A stretch of 22,614 bases of DNA, taken from positions 1 through 22,614 of the forward strand of contig JAZLJD010000075.1 of NCBI GenBank assembly GCA_045617725.1. The letters run 5' to 3'. The translations under genes and the position numbers were made by a program. This DNA comes from JAZLJD01 sp045617725 (GTDB taxonomy: Bacteria; Bacillota; Clostridia; Lachnospirales; Lachnospiraceae). Shown piece after piece: positions 6,232-14,027 of the stretch (position 1 is the stretch's first letter; the number at the start of each line of letters is the position of its first letter). The notes below the pieces were generated by a model that was not told the DNA's origin, ran no database searches, and saw nothing but the letters and a program-made list of their open reading frames with translations.

Positions 6232-7668
6232 ATGGCAGAAGTTGTTAAGAAACCTATTGGCATAACCGAAACCGTTCTGCGTGATGCACATCAGTCCCTG
6301 ATTGCAACCAGAATGCCGACTGAGATTATGCTTCCTATTTTGGACAAACTTGATAAAGTTGGTTATCATTCAATCGAGTGTTGGGGTGGTGCTACCTTCG
6401 ATGCTTCCCTTCGTTTCTTAAAGGAAGATCCCTGGGACAGACTTCGTAAGATTCGTGACGGTCTTAAAAATACCAAGACTCAGATGTTATTCCGTGGACA
6501 GAATATCTTAGGATATCGTCCTTATGCAGATGATGTGGTTTACGCTTTCGTTGAGAAATCCATCGCAAATGGTATCGATGTAATTCGTATTTTCGACTGC
6601 TTAAATGATATTCGTAACCTGCAGGCTGCAGTAGATGCAACCAACAAGATTAAAGCTCAGGAAGGCCGTGGTGAAGCTCAGATTGCTCTTTCCTATACCT
6701 TAGGTGATGCTTATACCCTTGAGTACTGGGCAAATATGGCTAAAAGAATTGAGGAGATGGGTGCTGATTCCATCTGTATTAAGGATATGGCAGGTTTGCT
6801 TGTACCTTACAAGGCTGCAGAGCTTGTTAAGACCTTAAAAGAGAGCACCAAGCTTCCTATTCAGTTACATACACATTACACCTCCGGTGTTGCTTCCATG
6901 ACCTACTTAAAGGCAGTAGAGGCAGGCGTTGATGTAATCGATTGTGCAATGAGTCCTTTCGCTCTTGGTACCTCCCAGCCCGCTACTGAAGTTATGGTTG
7001 AGACCTTCAGAGGAACTCCTTATGATACAGGTTTTGATCAGAATTTACTCGCTGAGATTGCCAATTACTTCGCTCCTTACAGAGAAGAGTGCTTAAAGAG
7101 CGGCTTAATGAGCACCAAGGTTTTGGGCGTTAACATTAAGACCTTACTTTATCAGGTACCCGGCGGTATGCTTTCCAACAAGGTTAGCCAGTTAAAGGAA
7201 CAGCATGCTGAGGATAAATTCCAGGAAGTTCTGGAAGAGATCCCCAGAGTTCGTAAGGATTGTGGTGAGCCTCCTCTGGTTACTCCTTCTTCTCAGATTG
7301 TTGGTACCCAGGCTATCTTCAACGTCCTTATGGGTGAGAGATACAAGATGGCTACCGGCGAGTTCAAGGATCTCCTTCGTGGTAACTATGGCCAGACCGT
7401 TAAGCCTATGAGCCAGGAAGTTATCGACAAGGTTATTCCCGGCGAAGCTCGTTCTACAGCTCGTTCTGCAGAGGCTACCGGTCATACCGAGCCTGAACTT
7501 GCATCCATCGAAGAGGAAATGAAAGAGTGGAAACAGCAGGATGAGGACGTTCTGTCCTATGCATTGTTCCCTCAGGTTGCTACCGATTTCTTCAAATATC
7601 GTATGGCACAGCAGGAGAAGGTTGATGCTACCGTAGCTGACAAGGCAAACGGAGCGTATCCTGTATAA
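6232..7668 (+). CDS. OadA / transcarboxylase 5S-type carboxyltransferase without biotin domain
   Basis: The 478-residue protein is a TIM-barrel carboxyltransferase of the oxaloacetate decarboxylase alpha / pyruvate carboxylase B family. These enzymes move CO2 between oxaloacetate/pyruvate and biotin. Visible features are ETVLRDAHQS (metal ligand D18), WGGATFD, FDCLND, ICIKDMAG (carbamylated-lysine candidate K184) and the metal pair HTH (H213, H215). The PYC_OADA helical domain follows. The family form with a fused biotinyl domain is near 590 residues; here the protein ends without EAMKM, so it must use the separate carrier encoded at 4616-4993. GGAGA lies nine bases before the ATG. It is the last gene of the operon and is followed by a strong terminator. 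Confidence 0.93.
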   Translation: MAEVVKKPIGITETVLRDAHQSLIATRMPTEIMLPILDKLDKVGYHSIECWGGATFDASLRFLKEDPWDRLRKIRDGLKNTKTQMLFRGQNILGYRPYADDVVYAFVEKSIANGIDVIRIFDCLNDIRNLQAAVDATNKIKAQEGRGEAQIALSYTLGDAYTLEYWANMAKRIEEMGADSICIKDMAGLLVPYKAAELVKTLKESTKLPIQLHTHYTSGVASMTYLKAVEAGVDVIDCAMSPFALGTSQPATEVMVETFRGTPYDTGFDQNLLAEIANYFAPYREECLKSGLMSTKVLGVNIKTLLYQVPGGMLSNKVSQLKEQHAEDKFQEVLEEIPRVRKDCGEPPLVTPSSQIVGTQAIFNVLMGERYKMATGEFKDLLRGNYGQTVKPMSQEVIDKVIPGEARSTARSAEATGHTEPELASIEEEMKEWKQQDEDVLSYALFPQVATDFFKYRMAQQEKVDATVADKANGAYPV

Positions 7669-7681
7669 TTAAGTTTTTGGG

Positions 7682-7711
7682 GAACGGTACCTTATTGGTA
7701 CCGTTCTTTTT
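7682..7711 (+). terminator. Intrinsic terminator of the decarboxylase operon
   Basis: GAACGGTACC (7682-7691) and GGTACCGTTC (7697-7706) form a perfect 10-bp stem with the loop TTATT, followed by five T residues. It begins 13 bases after the stop codon of the OadA-like gene. Confidence 0.93.
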
Positions 7712-7732
7712 ATATTGTTTTTTTTTGAATTT

Positions 7733-7738
7733 TATAAT
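7733..7738 (+). promoter_or_regulatory. -10 element (TATAAT) of the TetR-family gene
   Basis: A consensus TATAAT lies 34 bases before the start codon at 7772, in an AT-rich stretch just after the preceding terminator. No good -35 hexamer is seen at 16-18 bases upstream, so strength is uncertain. Confidence 0.5.
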
Positions 7739-7741
7739 ACA

Positions 7742-7755
7742 ATAACAAGTGTTAT
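7742..7755. promoter_or_regulatory. Palindromic operator candidate for the TetR-family regulator
   Basis: ATAACA-AG-TGTTAT is a perfect 6+6 inverted repeat located three bases after the TATAAT and just before the ribosome-binding site. This placement over the transcription start is typical of autorepressing TetR-family genes. A longer nested repeat, TTTTATAA (7730-7737) with TTATAAAA (7752-7759), surrounds it. Confidence 0.5.
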
Positions 7756-7771
7756 AAAAGGAGGATATCAT

Positions 7772-8317
7772 ATGCCCAGACAAGAAATGATTACGAAAGA
7801 AATGTTGTTAAGCGGAGCTTTTGAACTCTTAAATAAGGATGGCGAAAGAGAAATTACCGCACGCAGGTTATCTGCTTATATAGGCTGTTCTACACAACCT
7901 ATTTTTCGAAATTACAAGGGCATGGAAGACCTTCTGAAAGATGTTTATGCAAAGGCTCTTGATTATTATGAAGAGTATTATGCGAGCTTTGTGCCACGAG
8001 ACAATACACCTTTCGTGAACATGGGCCTTGCATATATCCTTTTTGCAGCACAGAATAAATTCTTATTTGAATTTCTGTTTATGTCAGAGACCAGAAACGG
8101 TAAGAGCCTCTATGAAATATTAAACGGTAAGAACCAAAATATAAAAACGGAATTTAAGAAGGCTACGGAAGCCGGATGCCATAATCCCGAAGAACTTTTT
8201 ATGAAGATGTGGATTTTCATTCATGGTGCTGCAACCATGTCTCTGACGGACGATTATGACTTGGACGAGAATGCGACCTTGCAGTTACTTCGTGATGCAT
8301 ATCGCAAGTTTTCGTAA
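7772..8317 (+). CDS. TetR/AcrR-family transcriptional regulator
   Basis: The 181-residue protein has an N-terminal TetR helix-turn-helix: ITARRLSAYIGCSTQPIFRNY (about residues 27-47) with the usual Lys/Asp-rich follow-up KGMEDLLKDVY. The all-helical C-terminal part contains WIFIHGAATMSL, similar to the ligand-binding domain seen in many TetR regulators of the WHG type. The ligand and targets are unknown. I chose the ATG at 7772 because AGGAGG (7759-7764) stands seven bases upstream; an in-frame ATG at 7715 lies at the T-run of the previous terminator and upstream of the promoter. The gene stands alone between a terminator and a structured repeat, and probably represses itself through the palindrome at 7742-7755. 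Confidence 0.88.
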   Translation: MPRQEMITKEMLLSGAFELLNKDGEREITARRLSAYIGCSTQPIFRNYKGMEDLLKDVYAKALDYYEEYYASFVPRDNTPFVNMGLAYILFAAQNKFLFEFLFMSETRNGKSLYEILNGKNQNIKTEFKKATEAGCHNPEELFMKMWIFIHGAATMSLTDDYDLDENATLQLLRDAYRKFS

Positions 8318-8323
8318 GGAAAG

Positions 8324-8390
8324 TCGCAATCCGTAAAAGCTTCGCTGCGATGCAGTGAAGGGCTAAATATACCGAAATGCGGGGATTTAG
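8324..8390 (+). repeat. Structured intergenic repeat, copy A (before rpiR-type gene)
   Basis: This copy starts with TCGCAATCCG (8324-8333), contains the imperfect palindrome CTTCGCTGC / GCAGTGAAG (8340-8360), then GGGCTAAATATACC, and ends in AAATGCGGGGATT just before the GTG start at 8393. The block 8340-8373 matches 15350-15383 with one mismatch over 34 bases. Relative to the copy before rnfC it lacks seven bases (GGATTGC), which removes the right arm of the closing stem. The terminal GGGGAT appears to act as the Shine-Dalgarno sequence of the next gene. Confidence 0.85.
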
Positions 8391-8392
8391 GT

Positions 8393-9316
8393 GTGGAGAA
8401 TGTTATTACGCTTATAAAAGATAATTATCACAGAATGAGCCGTAGCCAAAAGCAGGTTGCGGATTACTTCTGCGAAAGAGGAAAGGAAGCCTCCTTTTTA
8501 TCAGCGGCCAAAATAGCGCAGGTTATCGGCGTCAGTGAATCGACGGTAATACGATTTGCAAGTTTTTTGGGATACAAGAGCTTTCCGGATTTTATACAGA
8601 ACCTGACAAGGACAGTCCTTAACGAGAATCATGAATCCGTAAATGAACCTGAGAAGAAACTTCCTACGAATGAAATCTTAAGAAATGTAATGCAGGCGGA
8701 TATTCGCCGGATTGAAGATACGCTTGCTTCTACGGATGAAGCTTCCTTCGAGAAGGCCATAGAGCTTATCTTAAATGCTGAGAATGTCTACGTCGTGGGT
8801 CTTCGTACCTGTGAGCCTTTGGCAGATTTACTTGGATTCTATTTGAGTATAGTACGAGATAAGGTTACGATTTTGAAAACCACCTCGACCTCGGAAATAT
8901 TTGAGCAGATGATACATATTTCCTCAAAGGATGCATTTATCGGAATCAGTTTCCCCAGATATTCCATGCGTACCCTGAAAGCGATGGAATTCGCACATGA
9001 CAGAAAGGCTCATGTTATTGCTATTACGGACAGTGACCGTTCGCCCATGTGCATGTATTCGTCCTGCATGCTTTGTGCCAAAAGCAAAATGATATCGGTT
9101 TGTGATTCACTTACGGCCCCTGTGAGCCTCATCAATGCAATTATCGTTGCTTTATGTACCAAAAGGTCTAAGGAAGTCAGAAAGAATCTTATGACATTGG
9201 AACAGGTCTGGGGCGATTATCAGGTTTATCTGAATGATGAAATAAACTTTATCCGTGAGGATATTATTACCGAAAAGACTCCTGTTTATTATGTGGAGAA
9301 AGATACAAATGAGTAA
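8393..9316 (+). CDS. MurR/RpiR-family transcriptional regulator
   Basis: The 307-residue protein has the standard two-part layout. An N-terminal RpiR helix-turn-helix (about 1-77, with MSRSQKQVADYF, AAKIAQVIGVSESTVIRFASFLGY) is followed by a C-terminal SIS sugar-isomerase-like domain (about 115-270, with NAENVYVVGLR, FIGISFPRYS and VIAITDSDRSPM). Such regulators usually sense sugar phosphates; the ligand here is unknown. It starts with GTG at 8393, using the GGGGAT end of the structured repeat as ribosome-binding site. Its stop overlaps the next start by eight bases, so it heads the flavoprotein-cmk-ispH-rpsA operon. Confidence 0.92.
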   Translation: MENVITLIKDNYHRMSRSQKQVADYFCERGKEASFLSAAKIAQVIGVSESTVIRFASFLGYKSFPDFIQNLTRTVLNENHESVNEPEKKLPTNEILRNVMQADIRRIEDTLASTDEASFEKAIELILNAENVYVVGLRTCEPLADLLGFYLSIVRDKVTILKTTSTSEIFEQMIHISSKDAFIGISFPRYSMRTLKAMEFAHDRKAHVIAITDSDRSPMCMYSSCMLCAKSKMISVCDSLTAPVSLINAIIVALCTKRSKEVRKNLMTLEQVWGDYQVYLNDEINFIREDIITEKTPVYYVEKDTNE

Positions 9317-10535
9317 AGTAATTGTCATAGGAGCCGGTGCGGCGGGGTGTATGGCTGCCATTGCAGCAGCGGAACACGGTCATCAGGTAACGGTTCTTGA
9401 GAAAAATGAAAAAGTAGGCAAAAAGCTATATATCACAGGAAAGGGAAGATGTAATCTTTGCAATGCCTGCGAAACACAGGAATTCTTTACAAATGTGATT
9501 TCGAATCCGAAATTCCTTTATTCCGCTTTCTATGGATTTGATAATCAAAAGGTTGTGGAATTCTTTGAAGCGGCCGGCGTGAAACTCAAAACAGAGCGAG
9601 GGAATCGTGTTTTCCCGCAGTCTGATAAAAGCGCGGATATTCTCGATGCTCTCAAAAGAAGAATGAAAGCGTTGGATGTCGCCATTCGCTACAATACAGA
9701 AGTAATCGATCTAATAGTGGAAGAGAATATCATAAAAGGCGTAGTACTTGATAATCACAGTAAGTTTTATGCGGATTGTGTAATACTTTGTGCGGGCGGT
9801 AAGAGCTACCCGCAGACCGGCTCAACCGGAGACTTTTACAAAATCCTAACAAAGTACGGGCATACTGTAACAGAATTGAAACCTGCATTGGTACCGCTTA
9901 CGACAGATGCTGACTGGGTTATGAGCTTACAGGGCCTATCTCTTAAAAATGTGGTACTTCGTGCCACAATAGGCAAAAAAGTACTCTACGAAGAACTGGG
10001 AGAAATGCTGTTTACACATTTTGGAATATCCGGTCCTCTGGTACTTTCGCTGTCGTCCTATTTGTCCCATACGAATCTTTCGGAGGTATCGGTTGAACTT
10101 GATATGAAACCCGCCCTAAGCGAGGAGGTACTGGACGAAAGGCTGCTTAGAGATCTGGATGAGCATAAGAATAAGCAGATAAGAAACGCTTTTCAAGGAT
10201 TACTTCCCATTAAAATGCTTCCGATTACCCTATCCATGGCAGGAATTTCGGAATATACGGAGAGCTGTCAGCTTAAAAAGGAAGAACGTAGGAGATATGT
10301 ACAGCTGTTGAAACATATACCGATTCCCATTACAGGTACGAGATCTTTTACGGAAGCGATTATTACCTCGGGTGGAATCAATACGAAAGAGATTAATCCC
10401 AAAACAATGGAATCAAAAATTATAAAGAATTTGTTTTTTGCAGGGGAAATCATAGATGTGGATGCACTTACGGGCGGCTTCAATCTTCAAATCGCCTGGT
10501 CCACGGGGCACCTTGCGGGAGACAGCATAGAATAG
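9309..10535 (+). CDS. NAD(P)/FAD-dependent oxidoreductase, HI0933 (YhiN/BaiN) family
   Basis: The 408-residue flavoprotein has an N-terminal Rossmann FAD motif, VIGAGAAGCMAAIAAAEHG (residues 5-23), followed by EKNEKVGKKLYITGKGRCN, the family signature. A central FTHFGISGPLVLSLS segment and the C-terminal FAD-contact block GEIIDVDALTGGFNLQ complete the domain. The family is widely conserved, and physiological substrates are mostly unassigned. I placed the start at the ATG at 9309, which overlaps the rpiR-type stop (ATGAGTAA) and is where the FAD motif begins at once; an upstream in-frame start would lie inside the previous gene. GGAGAAAG stands at 9295-9302. Cmk follows 13 bases downstream. 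Confidence 0.9.
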   Translation: MSKVIVIGAGAAGCMAAIAAAEHGHQVTVLEKNEKVGKKLYITGKGRCNLCNACETQEFFTNVISNPKFLYSAFYGFDNQKVVEFFEAAGVKLKTERGNRVFPQSDKSADILDALKRRMKALDVAIRYNTEVIDLIVEENIIKGVVLDNHSKFYADCVILCAGGKSYPQTGSTGDFYKILTKYGHTVTELKPALVPLTTDADWVMSLQGLSLKNVVLRATIGKKVLYEELGEMLFTHFGISGPLVLSLSSYLSHTNLSEVSVELDMKPALSEEVLDERLLRDLDEHKNKQIRNAFQGLLPIKMLPITLSMAGISEYTESCQLKKEERRRYVQLLKHIPIPITGTRSFTEAIITSGGINTKEINPKTMESKIIKNLFFAGEIIDVDALTGGFNLQIAWSTGHLAGDSIE

Positions 10536-10548
10536 AGGAGGAATCATA

Positions 10549-11226
10549 GTGAGTATACAGATTGCAATTGACGGACCTGCAGGAGCAGGAAAGAGTACCA
10601 TCGCCCGGCAGCTTGCCCAAGACCTTGGCTATATTTATGTGGATACGGGAGCCATGTATCGTGCAATTGCCTTACATCTTATTCGAAAAGGAATTGATGT
10701 GACTGACAATGAAGGCATCGATCGCGAATGCAAGGGCGCTTTGGTTGAAATTGAATATAAGGACGGAACACAGGTCGTTTTGTTAAACGGCGAGAATGTA
10801 AACGGACTAATAAGAACCGAAGAAGTAAGCAAAATGGCCAGCGTTTCTTCCGCAAGAGGCGTTGTTCGTGCCCAGATTTTGCAGTTGCAGAGAGACCTTG
10901 GTAAAACGCAGAATGTGGTCATGGACGGCCGCGATATCGGAACGACGGTATTGCCTTTTGCAACCGTTAAGATTTACCTGACTGCAAGCTCCTATGTACG
11001 TGCTCAAAGACGCTTTAAGGAACTTACGGAACGTGGCGAAAAATGCGATCTTGAGACGATTGAAAAGGATATCATAGAACGCGATAATCGTGATATGAAT
11101 CGTGAAATATCACCTCTTAAACAGGCAGAGGACGCTGTTCTTGTGGATACTTCGGATTTGAGCATTGAAGAAGTAAAAGAAGCAATTACAAAAATTGTGG
11201 CCGAAAAAACGGAGCAGAGAGACTGA
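10549..11226 (+). CDS. cmk: Cytidylate kinase
   Basis: Cmk phosphorylates CMP and dCMP with ATP in pyrimidine nucleotide salvage and DNA precursor supply. The 225-residue protein has the P-loop GPAGAGKST (residues 9-17), the VDTGAMYRAIA substrate segment, MDGRDIGTTVLP and the lid-like region RAQRRFKELTERGE, followed by ERDNRDMNREISPL. Length fits the family. The start is GTG, preceded by GAGGAGG at seven bases. Its stop shares one base with the ispH start (TGATG), indicating translational coupling. Cmk-ispH-rpsA is a well-known clostridial gene order. Confidence 0.96.
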   Translation: MSIQIAIDGPAGAGKSTIARQLAQDLGYIYVDTGAMYRAIALHLIRKGIDVTDNEGIDRECKGALVEIEYKDGTQVVLLNGENVNGLIRTEEVSKMASVSSARGVVRAQILQLQRDLGKTQNVVMDGRDIGTTVLPFATVKIYLTASSYVRAQRRFKELTERGEKCDLETIEKDIIERDNRDMNREISPLKQAEDAVLVDTSDLSIEEVKEAITKIVAEKTEQRD

Positions 11227-12080
11227 TGGAAGTTACATTGGCAGAAAAGGCCGGCTTTTGTTTTGGCGTAAAGCGGGCTGTTGATAAGGTGAATGAACTG
11301 ATTGATCAGGGCGGAATTATCTATACGCTCGGTCCTATCATTCACAACGAACAGGTTGTAGATGATTTTGAAAAAAAGGGCGTCAAAGTAATCGAAAGCA
11401 TTAACGGGCTTTCGGCTGAAAATCGGCAAAAGGGCGGTAGCATTGTGATTCGCTCCCATGGCGTAGGGGAAAGTCTTTATAAAGAAATTGAAGATGCCGG
11501 ATTTGCGGTGATTGATGCGACATGTCCCTTTGTAAAACGGATTCATAAGCTTGTTAGCGAGCAGGATGAAGGAAGAGACATCATTATTGTCGGAAATGAC
11601 GGACACCCGGAAGTAGAGGGGATTAAAGGATGGTGCCGCGGAAGAGTATTTGTGGTTGAATCCGAACAGGATATAGAGAACTTAAGCTCCAAATTATGCC
11701 CGAAATTGTTTATAGTTTCACAGACTACATTCAATTCCAATAAGTTCAAAGAATTAGTTGATATTTTTACTGAGAAAAGGTATGATATAATTGTTGTGAA
11801 TACTATATGTACAGCAACTGAGGAACGCCAAAAAGCAGCTGAGCAACTGGCTTCAAACGTCGATTGCATGCTGATTATTGGCGGAGCACACAGCTCTAAT
11901 ACCCGAAAGCTGTACGATATCTGCAGTAGCAGATGCTGTTACACATATTATATTCAGACACTCGAAGACCTTAACTTCGACTTACCTGCATCGGTAAAAC
12001 ATGTAGGAATCACAGCGGGGGCTTCCACCCCGAATAAAATTATTGAGGAGGTTCAAAATTATGTCAGACTTAACTTTTGA
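11226..12080 (+). CDS. ispH: 4-hydroxy-3-methylbut-2-enyl diphosphate reductase
   Basis: IspH is the last enzyme of the MEP isoprenoid pathway. It reduces HMBPP to IPP and DMAPP with a [4Fe-4S] cluster. The 284-residue protein has the three cluster cysteines C12 (KAGFCFGVKRAVD), C100 (DATCPFVKR) and C195 (NTICTATEERQ), plus IRSHGV, SQTTFN and the C-terminal GITAGASTPNKIIEEV. It starts one base inside cmk, and its 3' end overlaps the rpsA start by 20 bases in a different frame. In some clostridia these two proteins are annotated as a single IspH-S1 fusion; here they are separate. Confidence 0.97.
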   Translation: MEVTLAEKAGFCFGVKRAVDKVNELIDQGGIIYTLGPIIHNEQVVDDFEKKGVKVIESINGLSAENRQKGGSIVIRSHGVGESLYKEIEDAGFAVIDATCPFVKRIHKLVSEQDEGRDIIIVGNDGHPEVEGIKGWCRGRVFVVESEQDIENLSSKLCPKLFIVSQTTFNSNKFKELVDIFTEKRYDIIVVNTICTATEERQKAAEQLASNVDCMLIIGGAHSSNTRKLYDICSSRCCYTYYIQTLEDLNFDLPASVKHVGITAGASTPNKIIEEVQNYVRLNF

Positions 12081-13191
12081 ACAAATGCTGGAAGAATCTT
12101 TTAAAACTATTCATAACGGAGAGGTTGTCGAGGGTACTGTAATCGCAGTTAAGCCGGATCAGATTATTCTGAATATCGGTTACAAAGCAGATGGTATTTT
12201 AACCAGAAGCGAATATACCGACGATCCGTCTATGGATCTCACCACAGTAGCTAAAGAGGGTGACGTTATTGAGGTGAAAGTTAAAAAGGTTAATGACGGC
12301 GACGGCCAGGTTCTTCTTTCTTATAAGAGCCTTGCACAGGAACGTGGCAACAAACGTATTGAAGAAGCTTTTGAGAGCCAGGAAGTTCTTAAGAGCAAAG
12401 TAACTCAGGTACTTGAAGGTGGTATCTGCACAGTTGTGGATGAAGTCAGAGTATTCATCCCCGCAAGTTTAGTTTCCGATACTTACGAGAAAGACTTAAG
12501 CAAGTACGCAGGTATGGAGATTGAATTCGTAATTACCGAATACAATCCCAGAAAGCGCAGAGTCATTGGTAACCGTAAGGTACTCGTTGCAGCAACGAAG
12601 GCTGAGAGACAGCAGGAAGCACTTGCTAACCTTCATGAAGGCGATATCGTAGAAGGTACCGTTAAGAATGTTACCGACTTCGGTGCATTCATCGACTTAG
12701 GTGGTGTAGATGGTTTACTTCACATTTCCGAGATGAGCTGGGGCCGTGTTGAGCATCCTCAGAAAGTATTTAAGGTTGATCAGAAGTTGAATGTTCTTGT
12801 TAAAGAAATTCAGGGCAACAAGATTGCATTAAGCCTTAAGTTTGATGATGCGAATCCCTGGAAGGATGCAGAAGTTAAATATGCCGTTGGTAATGTAGTA
12901 ACCGGTAAGGTTGCACGTATGGCAGATTTCGGTGCTTTCATCGAACTTGAAAGCGGAATTGATGCATTACTTCATGTTTCACAGATTTCCAAAGAACACA
13001 TCGAGAAACCCTCCGATAAACTTAAGGTTGGCGATACTGTTGAAGCTAAGGTTGTTGATTTCAATGCAGAAGAGAAAAAGATCAGCTTAAGTATCAAGGC
13101 TATGTTTGCTCCCGAACCTAAGGAAGAAGACGATGCTGATGTAGTTTCTGTAGATGTAGAAGCAGTAATTGCAGAAGAAAACGAAAATTAA
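12061..13191 (+). CDS. rpsA: S1 RNA-binding domain protein (ribosomal protein S1 homologue)
   Basis: The 376-residue protein has four S1 domains (roughly residues 22-90, 108-173, 194-262 and 278-346). The third and fourth carry the strongest signatures, VTDFGAFIDLGGVDGLLHIS and MADFGAFIELESGIDALLHV. An acidic tail follows. Homologues bind mRNA on the 30S ribosome; Gram-positive S1-like proteins are shorter than the six-domain E. coli protein. The ATG at 12061 is preceded by GAGGAGG at 12045-12051 inside ispH; the in-frame TTG at 12043 overlaps that ribosome-binding site and is not a likely start. Codon choice looks like that of highly expressed genes. Confidence 0.93.
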   Translation: MSDLTFEQMLEESFKTIHNGEVVEGTVIAVKPDQIILNIGYKADGILTRSEYTDDPSMDLTTVAKEGDVIEVKVKKVNDGDGQVLLSYKSLAQERGNKRIEEAFESQEVLKSKVTQVLEGGICTVVDEVRVFIPASLVSDTYEKDLSKYAGMEIEFVITEYNPRKRRVIGNRKVLVAATKAERQQEALANLHEGDIVEGTVKNVTDFGAFIDLGGVDGLLHISEMSWGRVEHPQKVFKVDQKLNVLVKEIQGNKIALSLKFDDANPWKDAEVKYAVGNVVTGKVARMADFGAFIELESGIDALLHVSQISKEHIEKPSDKLKVGDTVEAKVVDFNAEEKKISLSIKAMFAPEPKEEDDADVVSVDVEAVIAEENEN

Positions 13192-13210
13192 TTAAATGGG
13201 TGAGTGTAGA

Positions 13211-13990
13211 ATGGTTTATGATTATGAGTGGTTTGAAAAAGCTTATTATGATCTGACAAAAATTGAACTTAGCTGCTATAAAGAGAAACAAATGCGTCGT
13301 AGAATTGAGACGCTGATGTCTAAAAAGGGCATCACCACGTATGATGGATTTATCGAACAGCTTAAGAAAGATCATGACCTGTTTGAAGAATTTATTTCTT
13401 ATCTGACAATTAATGTTTCAGAATTTTTCAGAAATCCTGAACAATGGAAGTACATGATTGAATCGGTCTTCCCCGAACTGATTGATCGTTTCGGACAGAA
13501 CCTTAAAATATGGAGTGCAGCCTGCTCGACAGGTGATGAACCGTATTCTTTGGTAATGGCATTATCGAAGCTGATTCCGATTGAGAAGATCAAAATTCAT
13601 GCTACGGATATTGACAAGCAGATTATGGAGAAAGCCCGTTTGGGTATTTACGACAAACGTAGTATTGTATCCCTTCCGGCTGATCTGAAAGCGCAGTATT
13701 TTGAGAGCGTCGGTTCAGCTTACCGTATTTCTGAAACAATTAAGAAACATGTGCAGTTTGAACAGCATGATTTACTTAAAGATAACTACGGAAGCGGCTA
13801 TAATATGATTATCTGCCGCAATGTAATCATCTATTTTACCGAGGAAGCCAAAGACGAAATCTTCAAGAAATTCTATAAAGCTTTAGCACCCGGAGGTATT
13901 CTGTTCATAGGTAGTACCGAACAGATTATTGGCTATAAAGAAATAGGTTATGAGAGAATTAATACATTCTTTTACCGTAAGCCGCAATGA
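13211..13990 (+). CDS. CheR-type protein-glutamate O-methyltransferase
   Basis: CheR enzymes methylate glutamates of chemoreceptors with S-adenosylmethionine. The 259-residue protein has the N-terminal CheR helical region with the ITINVSEFFR-like motif (TINVSEFFRN, about 62-71). The SAM-binding part has IWSAACSTGDEPYSL, HATDID, and NMIICRNVIIYF, then PGGILFIGSTE near the C-terminus. I prefer the ATG at 13211 because GGGTGAG (13198-13204) stands six bases upstream; the ATG at 13196 would have no ribosome-binding site. No receptor or other chemotaxis gene is nearby, so a role outside chemotaxis is possible. It is the last gene of the rpiR-rpsA operon and is followed by a terminator. Confidence 0.9.
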   Translation: MVYDYEWFEKAYYDLTKIELSCYKEKQMRRRIETLMSKKGITTYDGFIEQLKKDHDLFEEFISYLTINVSEFFRNPEQWKYMIESVFPELIDRFGQNLKIWSAACSTGDEPYSLVMALSKLIPIEKIKIHATDIDKQIMEKARLGIYDKRSIVSLPADLKAQYFESVGSAYRISETIKKHVQFEQHDLLKDNYGSGYNMIICRNVIIYFTEEAKDEIFKKFYKALAPGGILFIGSTEQIIGYKEIGYERINTFFYRKPQ

Positions 13991-13993
13991 TAT

Positions 13994-14023
13994 AAACCGC
14001 CTTGCAATTGCAGGGCGGTTTTT
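13994..14023. terminator. Probable bidirectional intrinsic terminator
   Basis: AAACCGCC (13994-14001) pairs with GGCGGTTT (14014-14021), and the inner TGCAATTGCA extends the stem. Five T residues (14019-14023) serve the plus strand. On the minus strand, the hairpin begins only four bases after the stop of the convergent gene and is followed by TTTATAT, so it can end both genes. Confidence 0.87.
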
Positions 14024-14027
14024 GTAT

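Noticed and set aside
11004..11606. 200-residue open frame on the minus strand
   Set aside because: It spans the cmk/ispH junction antisense to both genes, has no ribosome-binding site and no family features.
13196..13210. Upstream ATG start for the cheR-type gene
   Set aside because: No ribosome-binding site precedes it, and the sequence between it and the ATG at 13211 itself contains the GGGTGAG site.
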